Positions 49,040-60,724 of a DNA stretch of 64,000 nucleotides are shown piece by piece. Position 1 is the first letter of the stretch; each line of letters opens with the position of its first letter. Source of the DNA: Aphrophora alni (taxonomy: Eukaryota; Arthropoda; Insecta; Hemiptera; Aphrophoridae); contig OY740766.1 in NCBI GenBank assembly GCA_963513935.1, forward strand, positions 6,231,000-6,294,999. The letters run 5' to 3'. The notes beneath the pieces were generated by a model, which was not told the DNA's origin, searched no databases, and was given only the letters and a program-made list of their open reading frames with translations. Made by a program: the position numbers and the translations under genes.

Positions 49040-52000
49040 CCCTGAGCTGGGTGCATATTAACAAAGATTGGTTACCTGTTGAAACCTGATTTAAACATAA
49101 TTATAATACAAGAAACTATTTAGATTTTAGATTTCCTTAACTCATCTAAATTTATTTCAAAAATGTCCCCAATATTCGGGTTTAAAACTGTATAACAGGT
49201 TATCCTGTTGCTATAAGTGTTTAAATGATAACGACTTTAGAGAAAAAATAAAAACTATTGATGAAGCTTACTATTCTGTCAAAGAATCTTTATAGAACCC
49301 TGTAAGTTCAATTTTAATTTTCAAAGATAGTGCATGTATGTATTTAGTTTTTTAAAAATAAGCTTAAAAGTATTGACAAAAAGCATCTGTTCTAATTTTA
49401 CATCTGTAGAATGTTTGTGTGCTAATAAAATATGTCTATATCTTACAGTCAGAAAAGCCTTGGAAATGGCAACCCAATTTCTGCATCAAAATTAGTCTAC
49501 TGAAAAGTAGTTTAAAAAAAAAAAGAAGAGCAGACTCCAGCTCCAGTACTGCCTTTTTCATCAAAGGATCCATCCATGTATATTTTAATGTTATCGGCTA
49601 AAAATTATATTTTTTGGTAATAATTGTCTTAATTTTTATCTTAGAAAACACATTTTGGCATCATTGGAAGAATATTTTAAAGCTGCAATAAATAAGTTAA
49701 TGTTAGCCATTGTAGGAACCTAAACTACAATTATTGTAAGAAAAACTGTTTTTTTTAATATGAAAATCTGATCAGTTTAAAAATTACCGACAAATATTTT
49801 TGATTAATGAACTTTTTCAATGCCAATGATGTTTAAAAAAAGATAATGAACTTCTTAGTTTCATAAATATTATTCAATTACACAAGTCACATTTTCAGAC
49901 AAAAATAGAGGGTTGTTATAAATTGATTCAACATGGGTGCCATGCATGATTAGAAACAGTATAAATAATCTATATACGTTACCATTTGATTCTAACCATT
50001 TATTTTCAGATAATACTTCTATTGTGCTTTTATAGATAGTACGTGTAAAATTCACTACGCCATTGCCTACATCCATTTTACAAAGATTACGAAAGTCATG
50101 GGTACCTACTAAATACTGAGCTGCTTCTTGCATAACCTGCAAAACAACAATCAATGTAGAAACTCGACCATTTATGAAAATTTTAAAAACAATAAATTAA
50201 ATAAAGTAGCATGTTACAATTAAATGTTTATTTTATTTATTAATAATATTTTCATTTTAATATCTCTTAGAATCAAAACTTAAATGGAACGAACATTTTA
50301 AAAAGAAAAAGGAAGAACTAAACATGAAACTAAAGAACATGCATTGTTCTTTTTCATGATGGGGGGGGGGGGTCCACTCACAGCTCATCCTGCATAACAA
50401 ACTAATATTATATTATTATATAAGCAAATACTCAAACCTGTTGGAATCTACGGCATTTAACTCTGGGGTGTACCAAGACAAATATTTTTAAAAAATACAA
50501 GTATTTCAGAACAAAGTAGCAACACCAATGCACCGTGGTACATTAAAAATGACAATCTACATTGTGCCTTGAGACTCCCCACCGTAGGTCAAGAAGAGTG
50601 CCATCAAACATTCCTGCGTCTGACTGAACAGTCATGAAAATAAAGCAATTCTACACCTACTCAACACCAGCATAGGTGTGTGCAGGTTGAAAAGGAACTG
50701 CTTCTGTGAACCTGTGGCTGTGGATATCACAAGATTGAGTGAAACATAGAGATAAGAATTAATTGGTCAACGGACCAGGATTGAAAGGACTACCATTATT
50801 GAAAAAAATACTAGATAATAAACAAAATTAAAAAAAAATAATAATATCAATTTATTTTTATATAGTATGTAAGTCAGTTTATTGAAACTGCCATCGATGT
50901 TCAAATTCTAGACTCACATTCCATTGTCTCCTATCTTAGAATTTGCTTGTCTGTACAATTCCTTTCAAATATTATTGCTCCATGATTGGTTTGGTCTTCC
51001 CTATTTATTCGGATGCAAGTCTTTGGCAGTCTCTCTTCCATCATCCTTCTTATATACTGTTCATTTCAGCCAATGAAACTGTTTAAGATTATTAGTAATA
51101 AATCAATACCCTGACTTCTATTCACTATTCTCAATTTTTTATAGATAATGTTTAAGTGTCACATTGATTACTTCTTCAAGTTGATATAACAAAAAACACT
51201 TACACACAACAAACACACATACATAAAACATTAAATTTTAATACTTCGGTACATTTCAATCTACATAGAATTGAACTAACAAAACTCTGTGTCTCATATT
51301 AATTCAACTGGGTGCACTAGTTTTAATAAGACATAAAAAACTTTTGGTCTATAAGGGGGGCGGTTGCTTAAATCGGCTTTTAAGGATTTTTTAAAGTTTC
51401 ACAAAAAAATCGTTTTTCTTTAGAGGTGATTGTAATTGGGTATGAAAAATTTAAGTCGTAAAATAGTACCTTATTATTATTTTAATATCTCAAATTCTAT
51501 AGTTCCTGAAAAAAAAAGTTACAAAGAAAATGAGATGGATTTGAAGTTGCTTCATCTATTAATGTAGTTGTTACATAGCATCAAAGTTTACACATGGCTA
51601 TTTTATATAACTAGTTATAAGTATCAAAACTGTTGATGGATTTTAATGAAACTTTGGGAAAATGTGACCGTCTCCACTTCTTTTGACTAGCTGGAAGCTC
51701 CGGCTGGCTGGAGACCGAGTACACTTTAGCCGAATCTTGTCAGGATGGGCCAAAGAGTCGGGTTAAGACGCTAATGAACGCATGCAATGCAAGTTAAATT
51801 TAATGTTATCTTTTATTTTAGCGCCAAATTAGAAGAATACAGTAATAATTAGAATTTATAAAAAAGACATAACGGCTAGATAAAGCCCTAATAGTGGCCG
51901 AAAAGCATACCGTTTAATTATATAGCATGTGGCCGAAAATGGACTGACCTCGTCCCGTAGCGGTCTGCCATTCAACTTCCTTCTAGCGGCTCTCGGAACA

Positions 52001-53149
52001 GACTCTCTCCCGGCTCGCTGGTTCAAGCCCTCCACTCCTCGTCTCTCCCCCCTTCTACGTAATCTTGTACTGGTCAACAAAATTGCAAGTGCCAATTAAT
52101 ATTTTATTATTTAGAATCCCTTCCCATTACATCCAAATTTATACTTATTAGTTTTTATTTGATGGGCTCCTTGGCTGGGCCACAAAAATATGCTTCTTAT
52201 AAAGAAGAACAATCATACCAGATGTTATAGTTAAAATATTTTAAAAATAACCTTAAAAAATTTGTTTGGCACTTTAAAGAAAAGCCAAGAGATCTTGGAG
52301 ACTTGAATTATAGCCATTTTTAAAAGGACCTTGTGATACAAAAAAGAGAGAAGTCGATACAATGTAAGTCTTTTTATAATAAGTAAGTAAAAAACATGAG
52401 ACTCATCTCAATGCACCATACCTCTAAGGTCGTTAGCTGGAGTGGAGGGGATAGTCATGTTACTTCACTCGATTAGTGTTGGTGAGTCGACATTTTGTCT
52501 CAAACATACATCACATTTGTTGATTTTTTACAAATACTTATTTTAGCTCAGTCTACTAAACCTTGACGCTACCTGATAGATAAATTCTTCCTCTTTTCAT
52601 CGGTGTTTTTAAAAATCTTGTTAACTTCTATGCACAGGATGTTATCTGTGACAGCACATTTTCTAAAGATTTCTGAGCTGTAAAGGCATGATAAATCGTG
52701 ACATATTGATAGTAAAACTGTGAATTTTTGGAAGGCCTTTTATTCAGTAGTATAAGAGAGATTATGCAGTTTCCAGTGGTATATTATTTATCAGATATAC
52801 AGGTTTTAACGGTAATAAACTCCCTCGTGAATAACAACTTTGGACTGTTATTCCTACATCTATGTTTGCATGTGAGTAGTGCGTGGCATACTACTTTTTG
52901 TGTTTTGTAAGTTTGTTTAATGAATACAAGTCAATATATTATTTTTTGTAAAAATATATAGTAAATTCGATTTATAATACGTATTTCATTGTTTCAAGTG
53001 ATTATTATTTTAGTGGAGAGTTATTATTTTGCATTTTGTGTTTGAGGTCTAGTATAACTTTTTTTGAGAGATCATCATTGTATTATTTTAGACAAAATGC
53101 CATAAAATAAGTAAGTAGACAAAATTCTTTTATTGTAGCTTATATTTTG

Positions 53150-53185
<36 letters not shown>

Positions 53186-53470
53186 TTTACACATTACAAA
53201 TATGTTACCATAACCTTACCTATTATCGGGTTTGTACTTTTCAGATAAAAACTGATTTTTTTCTAATAACAGTTTGATAAATTTATATTATTTTTTTTTT
53301 TCAGAATTTTATTGACAACTAAATGGTAAAACTTTTTTATATGATGCATTTGAACGATAGACCTATAGCCTCATATGGCGTTTATGTAGAAATTTTACCT
53401 CGGCTAACAGCAACGTTTTTGAATCCTGATTTACTAACTCCACAATTTTACAAAAAATCATTTTTTACAT

Positions 53471-53511
<41 letters not shown>

Positions 53512-54911
53512 TGTTCTGGGAAAAAAAAATGTTATTTTTTAAGTTTCATTTGAATAATATTAATATTTTTGGGGAATTTTAAAATTATTAGCTATTTTGT
53601 AGTTTAAAATATATATATATATATTGCTTTGTAATAATAATTTGTTAAGATGATTTTTTTGTAGAGAATTTTATTGACAACTAAATGATAAACTTTTGTA
53701 TATCTTGGAAAAAGTTAGAAAATTTTTTTTACATTATATATATATATATATATATATATGGATTCTATAAACCTTTCTGAAAAAAATGGTGTTTTAGAGG
53801 TTAATTTCAGATAAGATTACAATTTTTTTTTAATTTAAAAAAAGGAAGGGTTAAAAACTAAAAACTGACATTGACAAATTTAGGTGCTTCTGAATGTTGT
53901 GCAGTAAGGAGATTATAAATAAAAACTTTCAAAAAGTTATGTTTTTATTATAAACATCTATCATAGACTTGGTAATAATTTTTTAAAAAATTATTGATTT
54001 GTTGAATTAAGTTTTTTTTTAAATATACAAATAAATAAGAAGAAAACGTTTAATAATAATCTGTGATAGTAATGACATAGTAATGAAAGACTAATATTAG
54101 TCGTAGCTCTATAATTCTTTAACTTAGGATGTAAAATAAATGAAGCAACTAGACTTACTAAGCATTTATACATAAGTAACTTAATAATACTTCACTATTA
54201 AATAAAGGGAAATCATTAAATATCATCATTATACAAGATCTTTATATATTAAAAAATAAGCCGACATTTACAAATTGAGAAATTAAATTTTGCACTCAAC
54301 TCCTATACACAAGGCATATATAAAAAATAATAAAAGTCTGTTTTGAAATAGCTTCCACCTGTGGCATTGAAGCAAGATCGCATGAGTTGTATTTTATTTT
54401 GACATAATAACTGACTGTTAGCCATCTTATTGGATTGGTTTACAGATTTAATTAATGCTGACATGTACCATAAAACCCAGTGGAAACTTGGATGAGTCTT
54501 ATAAAACAAAATGGCTTGTTATACAGTGAGATAAAAGTTTTACATGATAATACTCAACTTCACACAGCAAGTTAATCTGTTCTTTTGTTGTAAAATTTGG
54601 CTGGTAAATTTTCAACCACCTATAATCTCGCATAAGAGAAATTACCACTTATTCCAGCATTTAAAGAAATGGCTTGAATTGAATCACTTTGAAAATGATG
54701 ATGTTTGAATGCCGGTGTTACTAAATGGTTCATGAAATTAGAAGAGGACTATTACAAAGATGGAATTAGGAAGCTGTTGAAAAATAAGAAAATATATAGA
54801 TATCTGGTGAATGTGAGACAGTGAACAGTAACGAAAATATAAACAGTGTTAGTATTAACGAAAGTTCTACCTAATTTTCATGTTCAATACATGTAAATAA
54901 AAGTGTTTGTG

Positions 54912-54967
<56 letters not shown>

Positions 54968-57900
54968 AGTACTCCCGACTGTGATCAACAAAATGGTCCT
55001 GTAGTTTAATCACTATAACGAAGGTAACATGACACTTTCAGGTACAGTAGAACCCCTCAAACTCGACATTCCGTCAAACTTGACAGGGCCAGTGACCAGG
55101 AGCGTGGGATTTCCAAGGTCATTCACTGCATTGTTTTACGCCATGTGTGCCTGCCAGATGCCGGGAGGTTGAGGCTTGTCACTTTTGTTTATACAGCTGT
55201 GAGGGTTGCTCCTTTGTCTAGCCACTTTCTAATCCTACTGTATAGTAGAGGCCAAAGTTAAAGATAAAGGGTCCAGGTAGACCGGGACAGCCCTAAACAT
55301 GTGTTGTCAAAACATTCATATTGTTGTGAACCCAAGCGCCTACCACCCGGATGCTACCGGTCATTAGTTCCGATTCCATTAAAGTAAGCGGCAAGTCTTT
55401 TGTCATAACAATTCAACGGAGTGTCGTAGAACTATGATTCAAGTTTTGTAATAAAGGTCTTAACCAGGTGAGAAAAATGACCCGACTCTTAATTATATGC
55501 GATCAGGAGTTCAATTTATAGCATTTGTATTGGACCGTGTTATTTCCAAGAATTTAATGCAATCAGTGCTAATGACCGGTGGCATCCGGGTGGTTAGGCG
55601 CTTGGGTTCACAACAATACGAATGTTTTAGGGCTGTCCCGGTGTACCTGAACCCTTTAACTTTAACTTTGCCTTTAACAGGTATGGACATACTTTTTCTT
55701 TGGCGACTTCGAGATGAAGCTGCCAGACGTCGACGTCGAGTATTTGTTGCAAACCTAACCATTAAATACCAAAGTTCCCTAAAACTCGACAACCTTAAAG
55801 TCCACATTGTGTCGAGTTTGAGGGGTTCTACTGTATCTTGATTACATAGAATATGTTGGAATACTTACATTAATATCCAGATCCCCTCTTGGAAAGAAAT
55901 ATTTATATGTTCGTTTATTGCAGTTAAATCTAGCACTGAAATCTGTTCTGACAGGCCTCCAAGCAAGCACTCTAATATCTTTAGGTAGAAGTCTGTTAAG
56001 TGTCTTGCAATAATTTAAAGGTGGTTGATCATCATCTGCAGATCTTACTGTCAATGATATCATCTGCAAAGAATAAATTGGATACAATTGGTCGTTTCAA
56101 ATTGGACAGAAAGCCTTAGCTTATAATGTTAACTATTTCAAATGAAGTTGAACAGTGTCTCAGTCAATCAGTTTAGTAGGAGTGATCGTTTCATAACTCA
56201 TTTTGAGAAGAAAAATATAATAATGTTGAAAAAGATTTGTGAAAGCTATTATTGGTGATTGTTTAAAATATAGTAAAAACTATATAAAAACGGAGCTCTT
56301 ATAAAAAACAACACTATAAAATGGAAAAATGGCTAATATGGAAACTGAAAATTTTGTATGAACCGTTTACATAAATAACCTGATTAAAACAAATAATTAT
56401 GTCATTAATGCTATCAATTTGTTTTCATTTACGAAATTATAATGTACCAAACACGGCATTACTCATTTAGCGAATTGTACATTTATTGGTGGGACAGTTT
56501 CAAGGATTCATCACCTCATCATCCTTACTGTCTTTAAATAATTTCTGAGAAAGGAATATTTCCTGTGTGTTTAATAAGGAACATGTGGCCGACCCTTTGA
56601 ACCTCCTTACAATACAAACCTACAGTATTCTCAGTTTTGTGCTTACTTACTGCCTGATATGCAACAAGTAAGATTAGTATTCTATGAGCATGTGAACCAC
56701 AACTAAATTAAAAAATTACAGTTTTGGACAGATTTTTTCTGATATTGTAGATTAATATGTAATGTCTTCTAAGCATAAAATGCTTATACTAGAAAAAAAT
56801 AAATGAATAAATTTATGACATTTTGAAAATTAAATTAAAATTAAAGAAGAATAATTAAAAAGGAACAGCTGGACATGTGAAATGCATCGCCAAATGTACA
56901 GCCAATGAAGAATTAAATCGTTCTACATTCAAGTAGTTTGTTAGTTCTCGTGCAAAAGGAGTTCCTATTTCAGGACCAGTTTGATTCAAACTGCAGTTTT
57001 AGAGATAGCAAAAAAATTAGCTAGAAACAATTTTAAGAAATCTAAATTGGTCGCCTCAAGACTTGTAAACATCGACATAACATTGTTTTCAATTCTGTAT
57101 TTGGTGAACCTAATGTTGATAAAACTTAGAGACTTAGTTGCGAGATATGAATCTAAAAATGTGTATAATAGTAATGAAACAGGCCTGTTTTTGTGTGTAA
57201 CCTTTAAGACATTGACTGTATGTGGTGAAAAAAGCATAGACAGTAAGATGCTTAAGGAAGGATTTACAGTATCTATCTTTGCGAAAATTGAATGGTGAAA
57301 TTGAGATAGGAAAATGACCAATAGTGATAGGAAAAGGAGCATGTCCCATGAGTTTAAATATCTGGACCCCAATTTTCTCCCAGCGCTTTGTCAATTTAAT
57401 AAAAAAGCTTGGATGATCAATTCTATAATGGAAGAATGGCTTCACTCCTTGCACTGACAAATTAAAATTATAAAACCGTAAGGTCAAATGTTTTTAGACA
57501 ATGGTACTTGTCATCCAAAGATTTTGTCTAACGTGAAGCTACCCTATTTTCCTATTAACAATACTTCAGTTATACAACTTCAACGGATCAGGGTGTAATT
57601 GGCCTTCCAAAACGAAGTTGTTCTTCTCAGGTCACTTTAAAAGCTTTGGTTAAAGAATCAAATTTAGCCGATTTGAATTTCACAAAAAAATTTGATAGCG
57701 TATTGTTTGATATGTTCCTGTATGACAAACATTTGAAGTTATAAAACACAACTGTACACAAAAGCCAATAGCTCATATCTGATTCAATCAATCCAGTTAA
57801 AACAAGTATATATATTATGCAGTTAAACAAGTATATATATATGTTGGTTATTACCAATATATCAATGAAGGGTTGTGTTACCCAAACATATATAGGAAAA

Positions 57901-60724
57901 ATCAGTATACTTACCTTTGGGACAAAGTTTATATCGTTTATCATATTTTAAATAGCTTAACCAAATTTTCTATTTTATATCTGTCACTTAAAGAGCTAAG
58001 TTAAATGAAACAGGTAATGGTAACTACAAATGAAACTATAAAAATAAATCAACAACTGTCAAAATACATTAAACATATTAAAACCATAATGCCTATCGGC
58101 AGTATTGAGGTAGGGGCAACATCTTCGGTCTCTAAGAGAGAAGGGAGGTTTTAGCTGGTAGAAGTCCGGCACAACCCAGGGACAGGCCCTGAGTAGAAAG
58201 ATCCTCTTCTCCATCAAAAATAAAATTAAAAAATAAACTATAGCTTATACAACACGATTAATTTAATGCTTATATTATACATTATGGGCTATTATACCCA
58301 ATGATATAATTATTCTTTTAATAAATTAACTTGAGGTCAATATTTACATTCATTATTAAATTTTTTTTAAACACACACATAGAAATAGAGGTTGTAAACC
58401 AACATAGATAACCTGACAGATAGCTGGTATTGTAACAGTCTTGTACACAACTAGCAGATTTAAAACATATCTAATTATTGTAAGCAACATATTTTCCTTG
58501 GTGATTTTATCATCCATAGCCTTTCGAAGTCTTCCATTACCAAAACAACTATTCTAATATAGACAGTCATCTCATCAAATGACATGTATTTTGACGCTTT
58601 GGTGACTTTCTTATCATCTTATTCTGTTACATTCAATATGTTAATAATTTTAAAATATAACATCAAAACTCTATTTGTGAAATATTCAGTTCCAAACATT
58701 TTTTATATCTGGAAATACATTATTTTTAAAACAATGTAAATTATTAGTGAAGATTATTTAATTTCCTTCATCTAACAAATCGCGACGGGTTTTCAGATTC
58801 TTTTCTGACAGCTTTTATCATTAATTTTAATAGGTCTACATTACATAAGTGAAAATAATTCTCTTGAAGATAATGTTTATTGGTACTAGCTCTCCAGTAC
58901 CTTCTATTAATGTGAATTAAGTTAATTGGTGTTTGAAGAAATGATTTCAATGTAAAAAATGTATGCAAAACAATTGAATGTGTGAATGAGATTTTTTCCG
59001 TTTGTTGTTTCGTTGGTTTTCTTTTGTTAAATACCAATTTAAAATGCTATTTTATGTATCATAACAGTTTCACTACCAACAATAATTATTGAATATAATC
59101 TTTATTTGAAACTTTATTTCTTTTTTTTCTTTTTTCCCCCTTTTTTTATGTTTTGTTTTCGACCAATTTCTTTTAAATAAAATAAATTTAATTTTAGTAT
59201 CATAGTTTAGTTTGTAATGTAGTGATAGTACTTTATTTATTATTTGTATGGAGTTCAATGGTGGAGAGGGCGGAATGGTCCTAATTTTGTCCTTTGAATC
59301 TATGCTATATATATATATCGTAAATTTTTGCGTCTGTGTTCAAAACAAATCTAATCAATATTTTCATTTTACATTAATGTATTGTTTAAATATGAATAAT
59401 GTTAATAACAAAATAAGTATAATAATATTATCGTTTTGTTTTAAACATTATATAAATCTTCATTACCTGGCCAAAAGAACTAACTCCTTTATCAGTGCGA
59501 CCACATCGATGATAGTTTGAAGTTTGACGATTTTCTATGAGACAACTTTTTACGAGTGCTTTAAACAAATGATGTTCAATAGTTTCTGTTGTATCCTCTT
59601 GTGCTGCAAATCCTTGATAGTCCCAACCCAAGTAAATTAGTTTTAACAGAATATGTTCTTTCTTGCATCTGTTAAATAGTATACAAATTGTGAATATTAG
59701 AAAGAAAGAAAAAACAATTTTAATAAAGTGTATATTTTAATAAATATAAACAGTCATTAGATAGCTATTATTTTTCTATTATTCATCAATAATAAATTAA
59801 ATCATAATAATTATTGTACAATAAATCAATAAAGTTTTGGGTTGGTGATGTTCTTCATATACCGGTACTTTTATTGAATGAAAATAAATTCATTGACAGC
59901 TTGGAATATTTAACCTTTTATTGTTAAGGATGATTACTATCAAGAATTCCTTTTTATTGTTAAAATGACAATCAAGAAATTTTAATCCTTTTTAGCATTG
60001 GGTATTGATTAAAATTTCGAATTACAAAATGCTATAAAATGAATAAAAGTTATTCTGGTAATAAAAAACAAACAATGGTTTGGGTAAGCTGCTTTTAATT
60101 ATGAAATAAACAAGGCAAATGAAAAATCATAAAAATAAGCTTTTAAAGTTAATGTTTTAGAAGTCATTTTTGAACTATGAATTCCCACTGAGATGTGTAC
60201 AATCTATACATATGTGAATATGGTACTTTATAATTTTATTTTCCCGTGAAAAAGTAAAGTATTTCAAAATAAGGTATTTAGTAAAATAATTCAACAAATT
60301 TTATAAAATAACCTTTATATTGACTTATCAAATTATCACTGAATGTATATATACAAAAATTGACATGTAACTACAACTAGCAATAACTAAAATAAAAAGA
60401 GCAAGAAAATCACAGATGATGAAAATTGACCCCCCCCCCCCCCTAGTTTTGTTAATACTAGATACCTGACAGAGATGGGATGTGTAGAAAGAAGAGTGGA
60501 ATCATTCAAACCACGCTATAGTGGTACTGATTCTTAAAATGAATAGTTTTGCCCATCACTACTTACTAAATAATAAAAAATAATTCATACCTTGTAAAAT
60601 CAAAAGAGCGTTTCTGTCTTGTTGAATTTTCTTCATTTACATTTTTTGACAAATTCTTTTTTGATATAATATTTTTAAGCTGCAAATTATGCGCTTCAAG
60701 CTGAATGATTCTATCTATAAGTTC
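38277..60724 (-). CDS. PUS3: tRNA pseudouridine(38/39) synthase, eight exons, start exon missing
   Basis: PUS3 (Deg1) converts uridine to pseudouridine at positions 38 and 39 of the tRNA anticodon stem-loop; it belongs to the TruA family. Exons on the minus strand: 60724-60591, 59668-59467, 56063-55869, 50136-49983, 47757-47610, 46304-46149, 42354-42218 and 38341-38277. Every junction has a GT donor and AG acceptor and the phases match (2,0,0,1,2,2,1). They join into 396 codons plus stop without a break. Landmarks: KRSFDFT, then YLGWDYQGFAAQED; RQTSNYHRCGRTDKG, whose Asp (codon 59493-59491) is the TruA catalytic nucleophile; VGTHDFRNLCKMDV, a PUS3 hallmark; FLWHQIRCIMGLLFLVG; KPQYSMAHDLPL; and C-terminal SLESRIQHYVKKRRIE. 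The first visible exon starts inside the coiled-coil-like N terminus and has no in-frame Met; perhaps 10-20 residues are missing upstream. Introns carry several transposons, none in an exon. Confidence 0.95.
38342..42217 (-). other. PUS3: PUS3 last intron (3876 bp)
   Basis: Non-coding, AT-rich. It contains the perfect 380-bp tandem duplication at 40014-40773. A diverged relative of part of that unit seems to lie near 39540-39660 (GTTTGGACGTTAATATAAA). Confidence 0.85.
40014..40773. repeat. Perfect 380-bp tandem duplication
   Basis: 40014-40393 and 40394-40773 read the same base for base, including identical 91-codon open frames at 40050 and 40430. Each unit has an imperfect internal inverted repeat (GATGTCAAAGT..TTTTTTATTG near its middle against the reverse complement of ..AAAAAATAGACTTTGACATC near its end). 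No divergence means either a very recent duplication or an assembly artefact. Confidence 0.95.
42218..42354 (-). CDS. PUS3: PUS3 penultimate exon
   Basis: Encodes ETMVAAMLQDIQ through SKVYVPVLQRPTC. The acceptor is ATGTATAG and the donor GTTAGT. It opens with the last base of a Lys codon (AA + A). Confidence 0.93.
43741..44812 (+). mobile_element. piggyBac-type deletion derivative (1072 bp)
   Basis: Flanked by TTAA on both sides (43737-43740 and 44813-44816). Inverted tips CCCTTTTGCGGGCAA and CCCTTTCGCGGGCAA pair. TTAA targets and CCC-starting tips are the piggyBac signature. The copy retains a short N-terminal coding remnant but no DDD catalytic core. Near the left end, ACCGATCTATCGTTACC recurs as ACGATCTATCGGTACC about 50 bp on. 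Confidence 0.88.
44132..44464 (+). pseudogene. Acidic N-terminal remnant of a piggyBac transposase
   Basis: The 110-codon frame contains DIDKYLDEDSESDLSFDSDS and further acidic stretches, typical of the disordered acidic N terminus of piggyBac transposases. It then runs out into unrelated residues before the stop. The catalytic domain and the Cys-rich C terminus are deleted. Upstream sequence in the same frame is short, so the true start is uncertain. Confidence 0.6.
45028..45143. repeat. Small inverted repeat
   Basis: AATTTCTCACAAATAATA and continuing TTTATTAAATCAAA pair with a mirrored copy about 60 bp away. Arms are about 36 bp with few mismatches. Possibly a tiny MITE. Confidence 0.7.
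46149..46304 (-). CDS. PUS3: PUS3 exon (KPQYSMAHDL)
   Basis: Encodes KPQYSMAHDLPLNLFQCSF through LQHSWSLLAA. The acceptor is GTATCTAG; the donor GTAAGTAA is near-consensus. The first base finishes a Lys codon. Confidence 0.94.
46305..47609 (-). other. PUS3: PUS3 intron (1305 bp)
   Basis: AT-rich, with no transposon identified. Confidence 0.8.
47610..47757 (-). CDS. PUS3: PUS3 exon (HQIRCIMGLLFLVG)
   Basis: Encodes YDMCVFTLEGQGFLWHQIRC and on to LLDIDKQPK, the core beta-strand and helix holding the conserved RC block of TruA enzymes. The acceptor is TTGTTTTAG and the donor GTAAGT. Confidence 0.94.
48217..48483 (-). pseudogene. RNase H domain remnant of a LINE
   Basis: Encodes ILHWISLHVGIPRNYVADRSAKRG, matching the end of the RNase H domain in jockey-like LINEs (usually W.P.H.GI.GNE.AD..A). 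The sequence just upstream has stops, so only a fragment of about 88 codons is left. The ordinary Glu of GNE is replaced by Tyr here, and the upstream catalytic Asp block is weak. Confidence 0.75.
48963..49035. repeat. (TA)n microsatellite
   Basis: About 36 uninterrupted TA units. Open frames reading IYIYIY on both strands across it are artefacts. Confidence 0.98.
49983..50136 (-). CDS. PUS3: PUS3 exon (GTHDFRNLCKMDV)
   Basis: Encodes VMQEAAQYLVGTHDFRNLC.. to NKWLESN plus one base. The acceptor is GTTTTGCAG and the donor GTAACG. The THDFRNLCKMDV block separates PUS3 from PUS1. Confidence 0.95.
51640..52100. other. GC-richer stretch of unknown origin
   Basis: Base composition is clearly higher in GC than its surroundings. 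A 79-codon frame on the minus strand (51856-52095) is Arg-rich without known motifs. The start (TTTTAATGAAACTTTGGGAA) resembles a sequence near 42951, so it may be an old transposon end. Confidence 0.35.
53153..53759. repeat. Cluster of TA microsatellites
   Basis: TA runs at about 53153-53180, 53474-53506, 53610-53625 and 53733-53759. A short similar unit (TTTTATTGACAACTAAATG) recurs near 53306 and 53668, so the cluster arose partly by local duplication. Confidence 0.8.
54916..54964. repeat. (TA)n microsatellite
   Basis: About 24 TA units. Confidence 0.95.
55045..55833. mobile_element. pogo/Tigger-type element 4 (789 bp)
   Basis: CAGTAGAACCCCTCAAACTC ends, TA on both sides. Inverted in orientation relative to element 2 and alike over much of its length. 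It also has an internal inverted duplication of about 110 bp (55262-55375 against 55567-55680). It lies 35 bp inside the intron from the PUS3 donor at 55868. Confidence 0.9.
55869..56063 (-). CDS. PUS3: PUS3 exon (SARFNCNKRTYKYFF)
   Basis: Encodes MISLTVRSADDDQPP through RPVRTDFSARFNCNKRTYKY to DLDIN. Acceptor CTTTGCAG, donor GTAAGT. SARF.C..RTY.Y is a TruA family block near the active site. Confidence 0.95.
56064..59466 (-). other. PUS3: PUS3 intron (3403 bp)
   Basis: Contains a decayed Tigger-like transposase on the opposite strand (56940-57660). Around 58080-58220 is a GC-richer stretch of unknown origin. Confidence 0.8.
56940..57660 (+). pseudogene. Decayed Tigger/jerky-type transposase
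   Basis: Read across several frames, the plus strand gives the landmarks of a pogo/Tigger transposase in order: EIAKKLARNNFKKS (DNA-binding half, near 57005); YESKNVYNSNETGLFL, with the first acidic site changed from the usual ADETG to SNETG; GEKSIDSKMLKEGFTVSIFA; NKKAWMINSIMEEWL near 57400; FLDNGTCHPK near 57500 with the second Asp; and PYFPINNTSVIQL before a QG.I block. Stops and shifts separate them. Such elements have CAGTAGAACC-like ends and TA targets, so this may be a relative of whatever once moved the four pogo-type elements here. Its own terminal repeats were not found. Confidence 0.78.
59467..59668 (-). CDS. PUS3: PUS3 exon with catalytic aspartate
   Basis: Encodes CKKEHILLKLIYLGWDYQGF to RCGRTDKGVSSFGQ. 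The acceptor is TATTTAACAG and the donor GTAATG. The Asp of RTDKG (59493-59491) is the catalytic nucleophile. Confidence 0.96.
59669..60590 (-). other. PUS3: PUS3 first visible intron (922 bp)
   Basis: AT-rich; has a poly-C run at about 60431-60443. No transposon identified. Confidence 0.8.
60591..60724 (-). CDS. PUS3: PUS3 first visible exon
   Basis: Encodes ELIDRIIQLEAHNLQLKN.., a predicted coiled coil, through RQKRSFDFT. The acceptor is TTTTGTTTTCAG and the donor GTATGA. It has phase 0 at its 5' end and no in-frame Met, so an upstream exon must supply the start. Confidence 0.88.

Larger units (their letters stand above)
47758..49982 (-). other. PUS3: PUS3 intron (2225 bp)
   Basis: Contains the RNase H remnant at 48217-48483 and a TA microsatellite at 48963-49035. 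Confidence 0.8.
50137..55868 (-). other. PUS3: PUS3 largest intron (5732 bp)
   Basis: Includes pogo-type element 4, several TA runs (53153-53180, 53474-53506, 53733-53759, 54916-54964) and a poly-G run near 50361-50372. A more GC-rich stretch at about 51680-52100 has no recognised identity. No other gene is evident. Confidence 0.8.

Noticed and set aside
48876..49089. Open frames on both strands reading IYIYIY
   Set aside because: They are produced by the TA microsatellite.
53323..53553. 76-codon frame running into a TA repeat
   Set aside because: Ends in IYIYIY from the repeat; no known motif.
55497..55841. Overlapping 114- and 98-codon frames on opposite strands
   Set aside because: They lie within pogo-type element 4 and mirror its inverted repeats.
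56986..57487. Minus-strand frames of 117-128 codons
   Set aside because: Antisense to the Tigger-like transposase remnant, which accounts for their length.
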